Source: Opitutales bacterium
Lineage (GTDB): Bacteria > Verrucomicrobiota > Verrucomicrobiia > Opitutales > Oceanipulchritudinaceae
Length of the DNA: 58,376 nucleotides
NCBI GenBank assembly: GCA_007133065.1
Contig: SLNJ01000031.1
Span: 1 to 58,376, forward strand
Reading direction: 5' to 3'
Shown: positions 44,488 through 51,880 of the stretch, in pieces
Position numbering within the stretch: the first letter of the stretch is position 1
How the letters are laid out: each line of letters opens with the position of its first letter
Program-made: the position numbers and the translations under genes
The notes under the pieces: generated by a model
Told to the model about the DNA's origin: nothing
Seen by the model: the letters and a program-made list of their open reading frames with translations, nothing else
Database searches by the model: none

Positions 44488-45321
44488 TCAGTCCATTTCG
44501 TGGCGGTTCACGCCGGAGGGCGTCTTGAGGGAGCGTTCCTGGCGTGTCGCCGGCTGGGCGAATCCCCGTTTACCCGCTTCAAAAAACGCGAGGAACTCAC
44601 GAGCCTGGGACGTGGCCGGGGGCTGCGTCGCGAGCCGCACCCGCGCCCGTTCGCGCTGCCCGCCACGGTGCCGGTAGATCGCTTGGAACGCCTCCTTGAT
44701 ATCCCGGATCGTCTCCGGGGAGAACTCGCGGCGTCGCAGTCCGACGAGATTCAGCCCGTTGACGCGATCGCGTTCGGAGACGATCAGAAAGGGAGGAACG
44801 TCGCGCGAGATCCGGGAGAGGCCGCTGACCATGGCGCACGCACCGATGCGAACGAACTGGTGAATCCCCGCTCCGCCTCCGAGAAATGCGTGCGCCCCGA
44901 CCTGGACGTGGCCCGCAAGCATCACGAGATTCGCCAGCACGGCGGAATCCCCGACCGAGCTTCCGTGTCCCACGTGCGATCCGGCCATCAGGAAGGCGCC
45001 CGCCCCGATTCGCGTCACCCCGTTCTCCTCGTGCGAGCGGTTGATTGTCACGTGCTCGCGGATGCACGATCCGGGTCCAATTTGGACGCCGCTGGGTGTG
45101 GCGTGGTCGAATCCGAGATCCTGCGGCGGTCCGCCGATGACTGCATGTGCTCCGATTTGCACGCGCTCAGCGATTTCGGTTCCTGGTTCCAGGATGGCGT
45201 ACGGCCCGATGGAGCAACCCGCGCCGAGGCGCACTGCGGCTCCCACGACTGCACCGGCTCCGATTGAGACGCTTGCGGCAATCGTCGCGTCCGGATCGAT
45301 AATGGCGGTCGGGTGGATCAT
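44488..45321 (-). CDS. lpxA: Acyl-ACP-UDP-N-acetylglucosamine O-acyltransferase
   Basis: A 277-residue left-handed beta-helix transferase beginning lipid A synthesis. Hexapeptide repeats run through residues 2-170, the catalytic His pair is His116/His119 in AGSHVGHG, and the C-terminal helical domain starts near 190 with GLNLVGLRRREFS. It confirms a Gram-negative envelope. Its start overlaps the stop of the upstream unknown gene (ATGA). lpxC, fabZ and lpxB, usual neighbours, are not here. Confidence 0.93.
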   Translation of the reverse strand: MIHPTAIIDPDATIAASVSIGAGAVVGAAVRLGAGCSIGPYAILEPGTEIAERVQIGAHAVIGGPPQDLGFDHATPSGVQIGPGSCIREHVTINRSHEENGVTRIGAGAFLMAGSHVGHGSSVGDSAVLANLVMLAGHVQVGAHAFLGGGAGIHQFVRIGACAMVSGLSRISRDVPPFLIVSERDRVNGLNLVGLRRREFSPETIRDIKEAFQAIYRHRGGQRERARVRLATQPPATSQAREFLAFFEAGKRGFAQPATRQERSLKTPSGVNRHEMD

Positions 45322-45944
45322 GTCCGCGCAGGGCGGCGCCCCTCGAAAAGCTCCAGTTGTGGATCCTTGATCAGCCCGTAGTTTTTCAGGATGCGCAGGA
45401 TTTGAAGGGTATCGGATTTCTGGTAATTGAGGTTCACCTCGATCTTGGCGAGGATATCCAGTAGGATGGAACGGAATGAGAGGATGCCGTCAACGCCTCG
45501 TTCCCGCAGCAGGCGAATGCTTTCGGCCCGCTGCGGTTCGTGCGTGGGTATGCCCGGCAGCACGAGGATTTTTTTCAGATCGCCGGCGTTTTCGAATTCG
45601 TGGCCGGAATCGTCCGAGAATGCGTGCTCCACCGTCTTGAGCACGTTCTTCTCCAGGAACTTCAGGATCTCGGTGCTGCTTGTGAGCATGGACGGTGTGA
45701 ACCGCTGGGTGGTGTGCCATGCCTTAACCACGACCACGGCCCGGTGAATGTAGTTCAGCTCGCTGGAGAATAGCATGAATTCAGGCGGTCGATCCCGGTT
45801 CCAGTGCGGGTTGTAGACGAGGAGGTCGATCTCCTCGTCCGGCATCTTTCGTCGCGACTGCACCTGGTACTTGCGCAACTGGCGCACCAGAAAACCATGC
45901 AGCTCGAAGTACTCGCGCACGATGTTTTCGTCAAAACCGGCCAT
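45318..45944 (-). CDS. Unknown protein with PD-(D/E)XK nuclease-like layout
   Basis: A 208-residue protein that I do not recognise by name. Its order of elements resembles a PD-(D/E)XK nuclease: a first helix with Glu (FDENIVREYFELHGF), a strand with an acidic residue (EEIDLLVYNP, Asp40), then a strand ending in lysine (AVVVVKAWH, Lys74). The usual acid two residues before Lys is Val72, so activity may be lost or supplied elsewhere. A C-terminal helical domain (about 140-208) ends LYDQ-like with LELFEGRR. It overlaps the lpxA start by 4 bp. Nuclease relationship is inference only. Confidence 0.7.
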   Translation of the reverse strand: MAGFDENIVREYFELHGFLVRQLRKYQVQSRRKMPDEEIDLLVYNPHWNRDRPPEFMLFSSELNYIHRAVVVVKAWHTTQRFTPSMLTSSTEILKFLEKNVLKTVEHAFSDDSGHEFENAGDLKKILVLPGIPTHEPQRAESIRLLRERGVDGILSFRSILLDILAKIEVNLNYQKSDTLQILRILKNYGLIKDPQLELFEGRRPART

Positions 45945-46059
45945 ACACGGATGTATTGTGGCCGATTTTTCGGGCCTTATGAAGGAAATAATAAATGCGC
46001 TTGCGCGCGCGGTGGCTGTCGACGTACATTTCAGGCGTCACACCGGATCTATCGCTGCT

Positions 46060-46596
46060 ATGGCTAATACGCTTGTCCTCACGGTAATGGGATCGGACCG
46101 CTCCGGTCTGGTCGCCCGTCTCGCCACGTGCGTGGCCAGCCACGGCGGAAACTGGCTCGAGAGCCGCCTCGTCCGCCTCGGCGGCCAGTTCGCCGGCGTG
46201 CTGCGCGTCGAAGCCACACCGGAGAATGCCGAGCGGATTGCCGCTGCCCTGGAAGGTCTCGAAGGGGAGGGCATCCGCTGCCTCGTCGAGCGCGAGGAGC
46301 TGGCGCCGCCGCAGGAGCGCGGCACTCAGCTCGTGCAACTGGACCTCATCGGCTCCGACCGGCCGGGCATTCTCAAGGCGATCTCCCTGGTGCTTGAGCG
46401 ACACGGGGTCAACGTCGAGGAGCTCACCACCGAACGCCGCGCCGCCCCCATGTCCGGCGAAATTCTCTTTCAGGCGAAGACCGTGATCTATATTCCGAGC
46501 AAGGCGGTCGTCCGTGAGTTGCGTGCCGATCTGGAGAAGATCGCCGACGACCTGATGGTCGATCTCCTCTTCGGCGAGACCACCGGCCGGGAGTGA
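46060..46596 (+). CDS. ACT-domain protein (GcvR-like)
   Basis: A 178-residue protein with two tandem ACT domains, at about 3-80 (VMGSDRSGLVARLATCVASHGGN) and about 92-175 (DLIGSDRPGILKAISLVLERHGVNVEEL). This matches the glycine-cleavage repressor GcvR family and other regulatory ACT proteins that bind amino acids. No gcv genes are nearby, so the ligand is unknown. The ATG at 46060 gives the family start MANTLVLTVMGSDR. It is divergent from the nuclease-like gene. Confidence 0.88.
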   Translation: MANTLVLTVMGSDRSGLVARLATCVASHGGNWLESRLVRLGGQFAGVLRVEATPENAERIAAALEGLEGEGIRCLVEREELAPPQERGTQLVQLDLIGSDRPGILKAISLVLERHGVNVEELTTERRAAPMSGEILFQAKTVIYIPSKAVVRELRADLEKIADDLMVDLLFGETTGRE

Positions 46597-46849
46597 AGTC
46601 CGGGAGCCGGATGCTGTGAAGTCAGGACAACCGTCTCGATGGTCCGATTCCGACAAGCGTGACGAGCCGGCGGGTGTTTTTCCGCTTCCCTCCAGACGAA
46701 GCATGACGCGTTCGCGGAAGCACAAAGAGACGAAACCGGATGGTCGTGTCCCGTAACCGATCAACGGATCCCCGTGCCGGGTTTCTCCGAGCGTTTGCGC
46801 TTCTGCGAGCGGTGAATGGCTCGAACGGCGAGTCGCGCACCCCCGCGGC

Positions 46850-47977
46850 TCACCGCTCCGGCAGGTCCTTGAGGTCCTGGATGCCGATGGTGAGGGGGCG
46901 TTTCTGGTCTCCGGCGAGGTGGAGTGTCTGAGTTGGGAAGGCGAAGTCGATCCCGGCTTCGCCGAAGCGGCGGAAGATCTCCTGGTTCACCCGTTCGCTG
47001 AAATCCATGAAGGCCCAGTAGTCGGGTGGGTGGTACCAGTAGATGACGAGAAGGTTCAACGACGCGCTGTTGAAATCGCTGAAGTACACACGCGGGGGAA
47101 AATCGGGTTTCATCCCCTCGTGATCCCGGAGGATGTCGTTCAGGATATCCAGCGCCTCCTGGACTTTTTCGGGCGGGGTATCATAGGTGATGGTGATGTT
47201 GGCGATCCTCCTTATGAAGGGGCGCCGCCCGATATTCTCGATGGTCCGGTTCGCCAGTTCGCCGTTCGGAATGCTCACAAGATGCCCCGAGAGCGTCCGA
47301 ATTTTGGTCGATCGCATGCCGACGGTTTCCACAATGCCATCGTGGCCGTCCACCACCAGGCGCTCACCGACCTGAAAGGGCTTGTCGGAGATGAGCACGA
47401 TCGATCCGAAGAAGTTCCGTATCGTGTCCTGTGCCGCGAGGGCAAGCGCGAGGCCGCCGATGCCCAGGCCGGCGATGATCGATGTAATCGGCTGGTCGCT
47501 GAGAATCTGGGCGATCTGGACCAAGGCGAGAACAACGACAGTCAGCCGCAGGCTCGTTCGTACGATTGGAACGAGGGTGCGCTCCATCTGGCTGTCCGAT
47601 TTCTCCGCCCGGCGTTCATACCACACCGCGGGGACATCGGTGAGCCGGTAGGCGATGAGTGTGATGGCGAGAACCATCAGAATGGAGGTCGCGATCCGTA
47701 CCGCCTCTACGATCTCGTTGGGCAGGTTGAGAAATGCGATCCCGATGATCAGCCCGAGCAGGATCGCCACGAATGTTATCGATCGTGAGATTGCCTTCAG
47801 GGTGATCGCGATCAGGACCCGTTGTTTTGCTTCGAATTCGGAAACCAGCCGTCCCAACATCAAGGTGGCGACCTTTCCGATGGTATAGGTGACCAGGATC
47901 GCGATAAAAAGCGCGGCCATACGCCAGACATCGAAGTCGCCGATCTTGTAGTTGAGAAAGCTCTGGATGAATTCCAT
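46850..47977 (-). CDS. Mechanosensitive ion channel (MscS family)
   Basis: A 375-residue small-conductance channel. It has about four membrane helices in the first 190 residues, the pore-lining TM3 IIAGLGIGGLALALAAQD, then the beta domain with GSIVLISDKPFQVGERL and DGIVETVGMRSTKIRT, and a C-terminal alpha/beta domain. MscS channels open on membrane tension and release solutes in osmotic down-shock. The start at 47977 (MEFIQSFLNY) was chosen over an upstream codon at 48034 whose extra residues look unstructured. It is divergent from purE. Confidence 0.94.
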   Translation of the reverse strand: MEFIQSFLNYKIGDFDVWRMAALFIAILVTYTIGKVATLMLGRLVSEFEAKQRVLIAITLKAISRSITFVAILLGLIIGIAFLNLPNEIVEAVRIATSILMVLAITLIAYRLTDVPAVWYERRAEKSDSQMERTLVPIVRTSLRLTVVVLALVQIAQILSDQPITSIIAGLGIGGLALALAAQDTIRNFFGSIVLISDKPFQVGERLVVDGHDGIVETVGMRSTKIRTLSGHLVSIPNGELANRTIENIGRRPFIRRIANITITYDTPPEKVQEALDILNDILRDHEGMKPDFPPRVYFSDFNSASLNLLVIYWYHPPDYWAFMDFSERVNQEIFRRFGEAGIDFAFPTQTLHLAGDQKRPLTIGIQDLKDLPER

Positions 47978-48111
47978 GGATCGAAGCGGGGTTGTTGGAG
48001 CGAACAGACGAACCGTAGCCGCGGCTGGAGGCAAAGCAATTGAAAAGTCGGCATCAAACTCCTTCTTCCGAATTGCCAGCGGGGCCGCGAGCCTTCAGGG
48101 TCCATCCTGTC

Positions 48112-48621
48112 ATGGCAGATTCGAACACCAAGCCGCCCCCCCGGGTCGGCGTCATAATGGGCAGTCTTTCCGACTGGGAAACGATGCGGCATTGCGTCCG
48201 GCAGCTGGAGGAACTGGAGGTGGCGTTTGAGCGATCCGTGGTGAGCGCCCACCGTACCCCCGATTGGATGGCGGATTACGCGGGATCCGCCGCGAGCCGC
48301 GGCTTGAAGGTGATCATCGCCGCGGCCGGCGGCTCCGCGCACCTCCCGGGTATGACCGCGGCGTACACCCGGCTCCCCGTCATCGGGTGTCCCATGCCGG
48401 GGTGGTCGGTCCATGGAATGGACTCCCTGCTGTCGATCGTGAACATGCCCGCCGGCATTCCGGTCAACACGATGTCCATCGGGAAGCCGGGTGCCATTAA
48501 CGCGGCGCTCTCTGCCGCGGCGATTCTGGCGCTGAGCGATCCGGCGTTGGCGGAGCGGTTGGACGCGTTTCGGGCCGCCCAGCGGGACGGTGTCATGCAA
48601 GCGGAATTTCCCGAGACATGA
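48112..48621 (+). CDS. purE: N5-carboxyaminoimidazole ribonucleotide mutase
   Basis: A 169-residue class I PurE: MGSLSDWETM (17-25, phosphate/ribose loop), catalytic His47 in SAHRTPD, and AAGGSAHLPGM. It isomerises N5-CAIR to CAIR in purine synthesis. The ATG at 48112 gives the typical length; the upstream frame to 48040 is not conserved in style. Its stop overlaps the purK start (ATGA). Confidence 0.96.
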   Translation: MADSNTKPPPRVGVIMGSLSDWETMRHCVRQLEELEVAFERSVVSAHRTPDWMADYAGSAASRGLKVIIAAAGGSAHLPGMTAAYTRLPVIGCPMPGWSVHGMDSLLSIVNMPAGIPVNTMSIGKPGAINAALSAAAILALSDPALAERLDAFRAAQRDGVMQAEFPET

Positions 48622-49778
48622 TTCGGCCGCCGGCGACGATTGGAATCCTCGGCGGGGGACAGCTGGAGCGGATGTCGATCCTGGCCGGCCGGCGGATGGG
48701 ATACCGGTTTCATGTCTACGAGCCGAAAGCGGGATGTGCCGCCGGGATGGTGGCCGATCGCGAGATCAACCGGGCATACGACGATGAGAAGGCGGTTCGC
48801 GCGTTCGCGCGCGCAACGGAGATCGTCACCCTGATGTTTGAGAACATTCCTTCCCGCACGCTGGAGATCATCGGCTCGGAGTGTCCGGTGCAACCCGCTT
48901 CGGGGGTTCTGCACATCTGCCAGAATCGCCGGCGTGAAAAGCTGTTTCTGCGCGACAGGGGATTCCCGTGCGCGGCGTTTCGGGTGGTGTCGTCCGCCGA
49001 CGATCTCGCGGAGGCGGTTGCCGACCTCGCAGTGCCGTGTGTCCTGAAGACCGCCGCCTTCGGGTATGACGGCAAAGGCCAGGTGAAGATTACCGAACCA
49101 CAGGCGGACTGGTCGGCGCTGTGGCGGGAGCTCGATGTCCCGATGGCCGTGGTCGAGGAATGGATTGATTTCGAGGCGGAGTATTCGGTTATCTCCGCCC
49201 GGGGCGCCGACGGGGAGGTGGTGGCCTTCCCGATGGCTGAGAACCGGCACCGCAACCATATCCTCCACACCTCGCGCGTACCGGCCGGGTTGCCCGAGGC
49301 GGCACAGAAGGAGGCGCGCGAATTGGCCGCGGGGATTGCCGGGGCCCTTGAGGTCGTCGGGCTGCTCGCGGTTGAGCTCTTTTGGACGCGCGATGGACGC
49401 TGGCTCGTGAACGAGCTGGCCCCGCGCCCCCACAACAGCGGACATTTCACGTACGACGCCTGTGTCACCAGCCAGTTCGAACAGCACCTGCGCGCGGTGT
49501 GCGGACTTCCGCTCGGCGCAACCGATCTGCTGCGTCCCGCGGTCATGGTCAACCTGCTCGGCGACCTCTGGAACGCCGGCGAACCGGACTGGTCCCTCGT
49601 GTTGCGCGATCCGTTCGCGCGCCTTCACCTCTACGACAAGGGGGCGCCCGATCCGGGACGCAAGATGGGACATTTTTGCGTGGTTCACGGATCCTGCGAC
49701 GAAGCGTGGACCCGCGCCGAAGCGATCGACCATGCCCTCCGCGAGGCGGCCGGATTGCCCTCGGGGGTTTCCCCGTGA
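48618..49778 (+). CDS. purK: N5-carboxyaminoimidazole ribonucleotide synthase
   Basis: A 386-residue ATP-grasp enzyme that carboxylates AIR with bicarbonate. It starts IGILGGGQLERMSIL, has LKTAAFGYDGKGQ (ATP loop) and ends its active domain with VNELAPRPHNSGHFT. It is coupled to purE by an ATGA overlap, forming the standard purEK pair. Confidence 0.96.
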   Translation: MIRPPATIGILGGGQLERMSILAGRRMGYRFHVYEPKAGCAAGMVADREINRAYDDEKAVRAFARATEIVTLMFENIPSRTLEIIGSECPVQPASGVLHICQNRRREKLFLRDRGFPCAAFRVVSSADDLAEAVADLAVPCVLKTAAFGYDGKGQVKITEPQADWSALWRELDVPMAVVEEWIDFEAEYSVISARGADGEVVAFPMAENRHRNHILHTSRVPAGLPEAAQKEARELAAGIAGALEVVGLLAVELFWTRDGRWLVNELAPRPHNSGHFTYDACVTSQFEQHLRAVCGLPLGATDLLRPAVMVNLLGDLWNAGEPDWSLVLRDPFARLHLYDKGAPDPGRKMGHFCVVHGSCDEAWTRAEAIDHALREAAGLPSGVSP

Positions 49779-49872
49779 TTGTGATGTGGAGGTGCTGCGC
49801 TTTGTTTCCTGCAAGCAAATGCGGAAAACGGGATGACGCATCGTATATCAGGACGTGACCATGGATCGATGA

Positions 49873-51588
49873 ATGCGTGCGAACGAAATGCCTGAATCGA
49901 TTGTCAACGTGGCCCGCTTCCTTCCCGAGACGGCGCGCGAATGGCCCGAGGGGTGTGCGGTGCGCGCGCCGCGTCCGCGCCGGGCGGGGCGGCCGCTTTA
50001 TTACGACGTCGTCTCTTTTGCCGGTCTGGAAGCGGAGTCGAACGCCGCGGCCCGGTTGCTGCGCGTGCGCGGGATCGGCCGAGGCACCCGCGTGCTCCTG
50101 ATGGTGCGCCCGGGCCTGGACCTGATCCGCCTCACGTTCGCGCTCTTCAAGCTCGGGGCGGTTCCGGTGGTGATCGATCCGGGCATGGGCCTGCGGCAGT
50201 TCCTGCACTGTGTCCGGCGGACCGAGCCCCGAGCGCTGGTCGGCATCCCATTGGCGCACGCCGTCGCGTGCCTGTTTCGCCGGAGTTTCCGGAGTGTGCG
50301 GATCCGGCTCGCAGTGGGAACCCGGGGATTCCGGAGCGGCCTCGAAAACGCGATTTCGGAAGGCGGGGAGGAATCGATTGCGCCGACGCGGTCGGAGGAT
50401 CTGGCGGCAATCCTGTTCACCAGCGGATCGACCGGTCCGCCCAAGGGGGTGTGCTATGAACACGGGATGTTCGAGGCACAGGTGCGCCTGATCCGCGAGT
50501 TCTACGCCATTGAGCCGGGCGAGGTGGACCTGCCGATGCTGCCGGTTTTCGCGCTCTTCAATCCGGCCATGGGAATGACCACCGTCGTCCCGGAAATGAA
50601 CCCGAGCAAACCGGCTGCCGTCGATCCGGAGCGCATCGTCCAGGCGATTGTTCAAAACCGAGTCACCAACAGCTTCGGGTCACCGGTGCTGTGGCGGCGG
50701 ATCGGCCGGTATTGTGTGGACCACGACATCGTCCTTCCATCGATCAAACGTATTCTGATGGCGGGCGCTCCGGCTCCTCCGGAGATCCTGCGCCTGTTCG
50801 AAGGGCGCCTCCCAAACGGCGGGATTCATACGCCCTACGGTGCCACGGAGGCGCTGCCTGTGACCTCCATCGCTGCGACGGAGATCCTCGAAGGCACCTG
50901 GGAGCGTACCGAGAGCGGAGCGGGTACGTGTGTCGGCCGGGCTTTCCCGGGGGTGCGAATCGAAATCCATCGCTGCTCCGACGGCGCCGTCCCGCAATGC
51001 AATCCGGACACACGGCTTGCCGCCAAAGAGATTGGGGAGATCCGGGTGAACGGCCCCATCGTGACCCACGAATACGACCGGCTTCCGGACGCAACCCGCC
51101 GGGCGAAAATCGTGGAGCCCGACGGATCCCTCTGGCATCGCATGGGCGACATCGGCTACCTGGACGACATCGGCCGGCTCTGGTTCTGCGGACGCCAGGC
51201 CGAGCGCGTGCAGTCCGCCGACCAGACATATTACACCGATTGCTGCGAAGCGATTTTCAATCGCCACCCGGCTGTCGTGCGAACGGCCCTCGTCGGATTG
51301 GGCGATCCGGGCGCGCAGGTGCCGGCCATCGTCGTGGAGCCGAAACCCGAATCCTTCCCGCGGACGAAGCAATCCGCAAAGGCATTCGTCGGGGAAATAT
51401 TGGAACTCGGCAAGCGCCATAACGCCACCCGCCCGATTCGCCACGTTTTCTTCAAGCGCCGCTTTCCCGTGGACGTCCGGCACAACGCCAAAATCCATCG
51501 GCTCACGCTGCAAAAGCTCTGCATGCAGCGCGTCGAACGCCTGCCCGAATCGAGCCGCTTCCGCATACAGTCGGTATTCCTCGACTAG
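49873..51588 (+). CDS. OleC-like AMP-forming acyl ligase/beta-lactone synthetase family
   Basis: A 571-residue ANL-superfamily adenylating enzyme. Its P-loop is ILFTSGSTGPPKGV (about 178-191), the aromatic/Glu segment HTPYGATEALP, and the hinge GDIGYLDDIGRLWFCGR. The N-terminal VNVARFLPETAREWP and overall length are like OleC and related 'fatty acid CoA ligase family' proteins. OleC makes beta-lactones in long-chain olefin synthesis, but oleA, oleB and oleD are not here. ATG 49888 is an alternative start. A 17-bp inverted repeat begins at its stop codon. Confidence 0.85.
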   Translation: MRANEMPESIVNVARFLPETAREWPEGCAVRAPRPRRAGRPLYYDVVSFAGLEAESNAAARLLRVRGIGRGTRVLLMVRPGLDLIRLTFALFKLGAVPVVIDPGMGLRQFLHCVRRTEPRALVGIPLAHAVACLFRRSFRSVRIRLAVGTRGFRSGLENAISEGGEESIAPTRSEDLAAILFTSGSTGPPKGVCYEHGMFEAQVRLIREFYAIEPGEVDLPMLPVFALFNPAMGMTTVVPEMNPSKPAAVDPERIVQAIVQNRVTNSFGSPVLWRRIGRYCVDHDIVLPSIKRILMAGAPAPPEILRLFEGRLPNGGIHTPYGATEALPVTSIAATEILEGTWERTESGAGTCVGRAFPGVRIEIHRCSDGAVPQCNPDTRLAAKEIGEIRVNGPIVTHEYDRLPDATRRAKIVEPDGSLWHRMGDIGYLDDIGRLWFCGRQAERVQSADQTYYTDCCEAIFNRHPAVVRTALVGLGDPGAQVPAIVVEPKPESFPRTKQSAKAFVGEILELGKRHNATRPIRHVFFKRRFPVDVRHNAKIHRLTLQKLCMQRVERLPESSRFRIQSVFLD

Positions 51589-51638
51589 CAGGCTGTTGAA
51601 AAACGCGTACGATTCGCCCCAGTTTTTCGACAGCCTGC
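51588..51638. repeat. Hairpin repeat of the CAGGCTGTTGAAAAA type
   Basis: Arms 51588-51604 (GCAGGCTGTTGAAAAAC) and 51622-51638 pair over 17 bases with a single G-T, around a 17-base loop. The left arm shares its first base with the TAG stop of the OleC-like gene. Similar sequences are common as IS ends or dispersed hairpins in many bacteria, and it could also act as a terminator or mRNA-stabilising stem. No transposase is present. Confidence 0.8.
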
Positions 51639-51665
51639 CAGCACGCATTTCTCACACACGGCCGC

Positions 51666-51700
51666 TTCATCCGGGAGATCGTGGGGAAAATGCCCTGTTG
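51666..51700 (+). repeat. Copy of the 35-bp intergenic repeat also found at 28857-28891
   Basis: This segment shares 30 of 35 bases with 28857-28891, including TTCATC, TCGTGGGG and TGCCCTGTTG. It lies in the gene-free 290 bp between the OleC-like and the dehydrogenase-fusion genes, 28 bp after the hairpin repeat. The rest of that gap (51701-51880) shows no gene. Confidence 0.7.
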
Positions 51701-51880
51701 ACTCCGTGCTGTAGCTGCGATACGAATCGTACCGCTCAACGCGGACGTCCGGAGGGCGCAGCACCGTGCCCGCTGGCGGGATGTCACCGTGTGCGCGACG
51801 GCGGGTGCCAAACGCTGCGGTGGTATTGTTCTGCCGGTGTAGGTCGGGCCGTTTCCCGCGACGCACAGAAAGGCCGACCC

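Noticed and set aside
46597..46849. Short frames on both strands between the ACT protein and MscS
   Set aside because: Arg/Ser-rich with no motif; treated as intergenic.
48276..49841. 521-codon minus-strand open frame
   Set aside because: It is antisense to purE and purK, which are certain.
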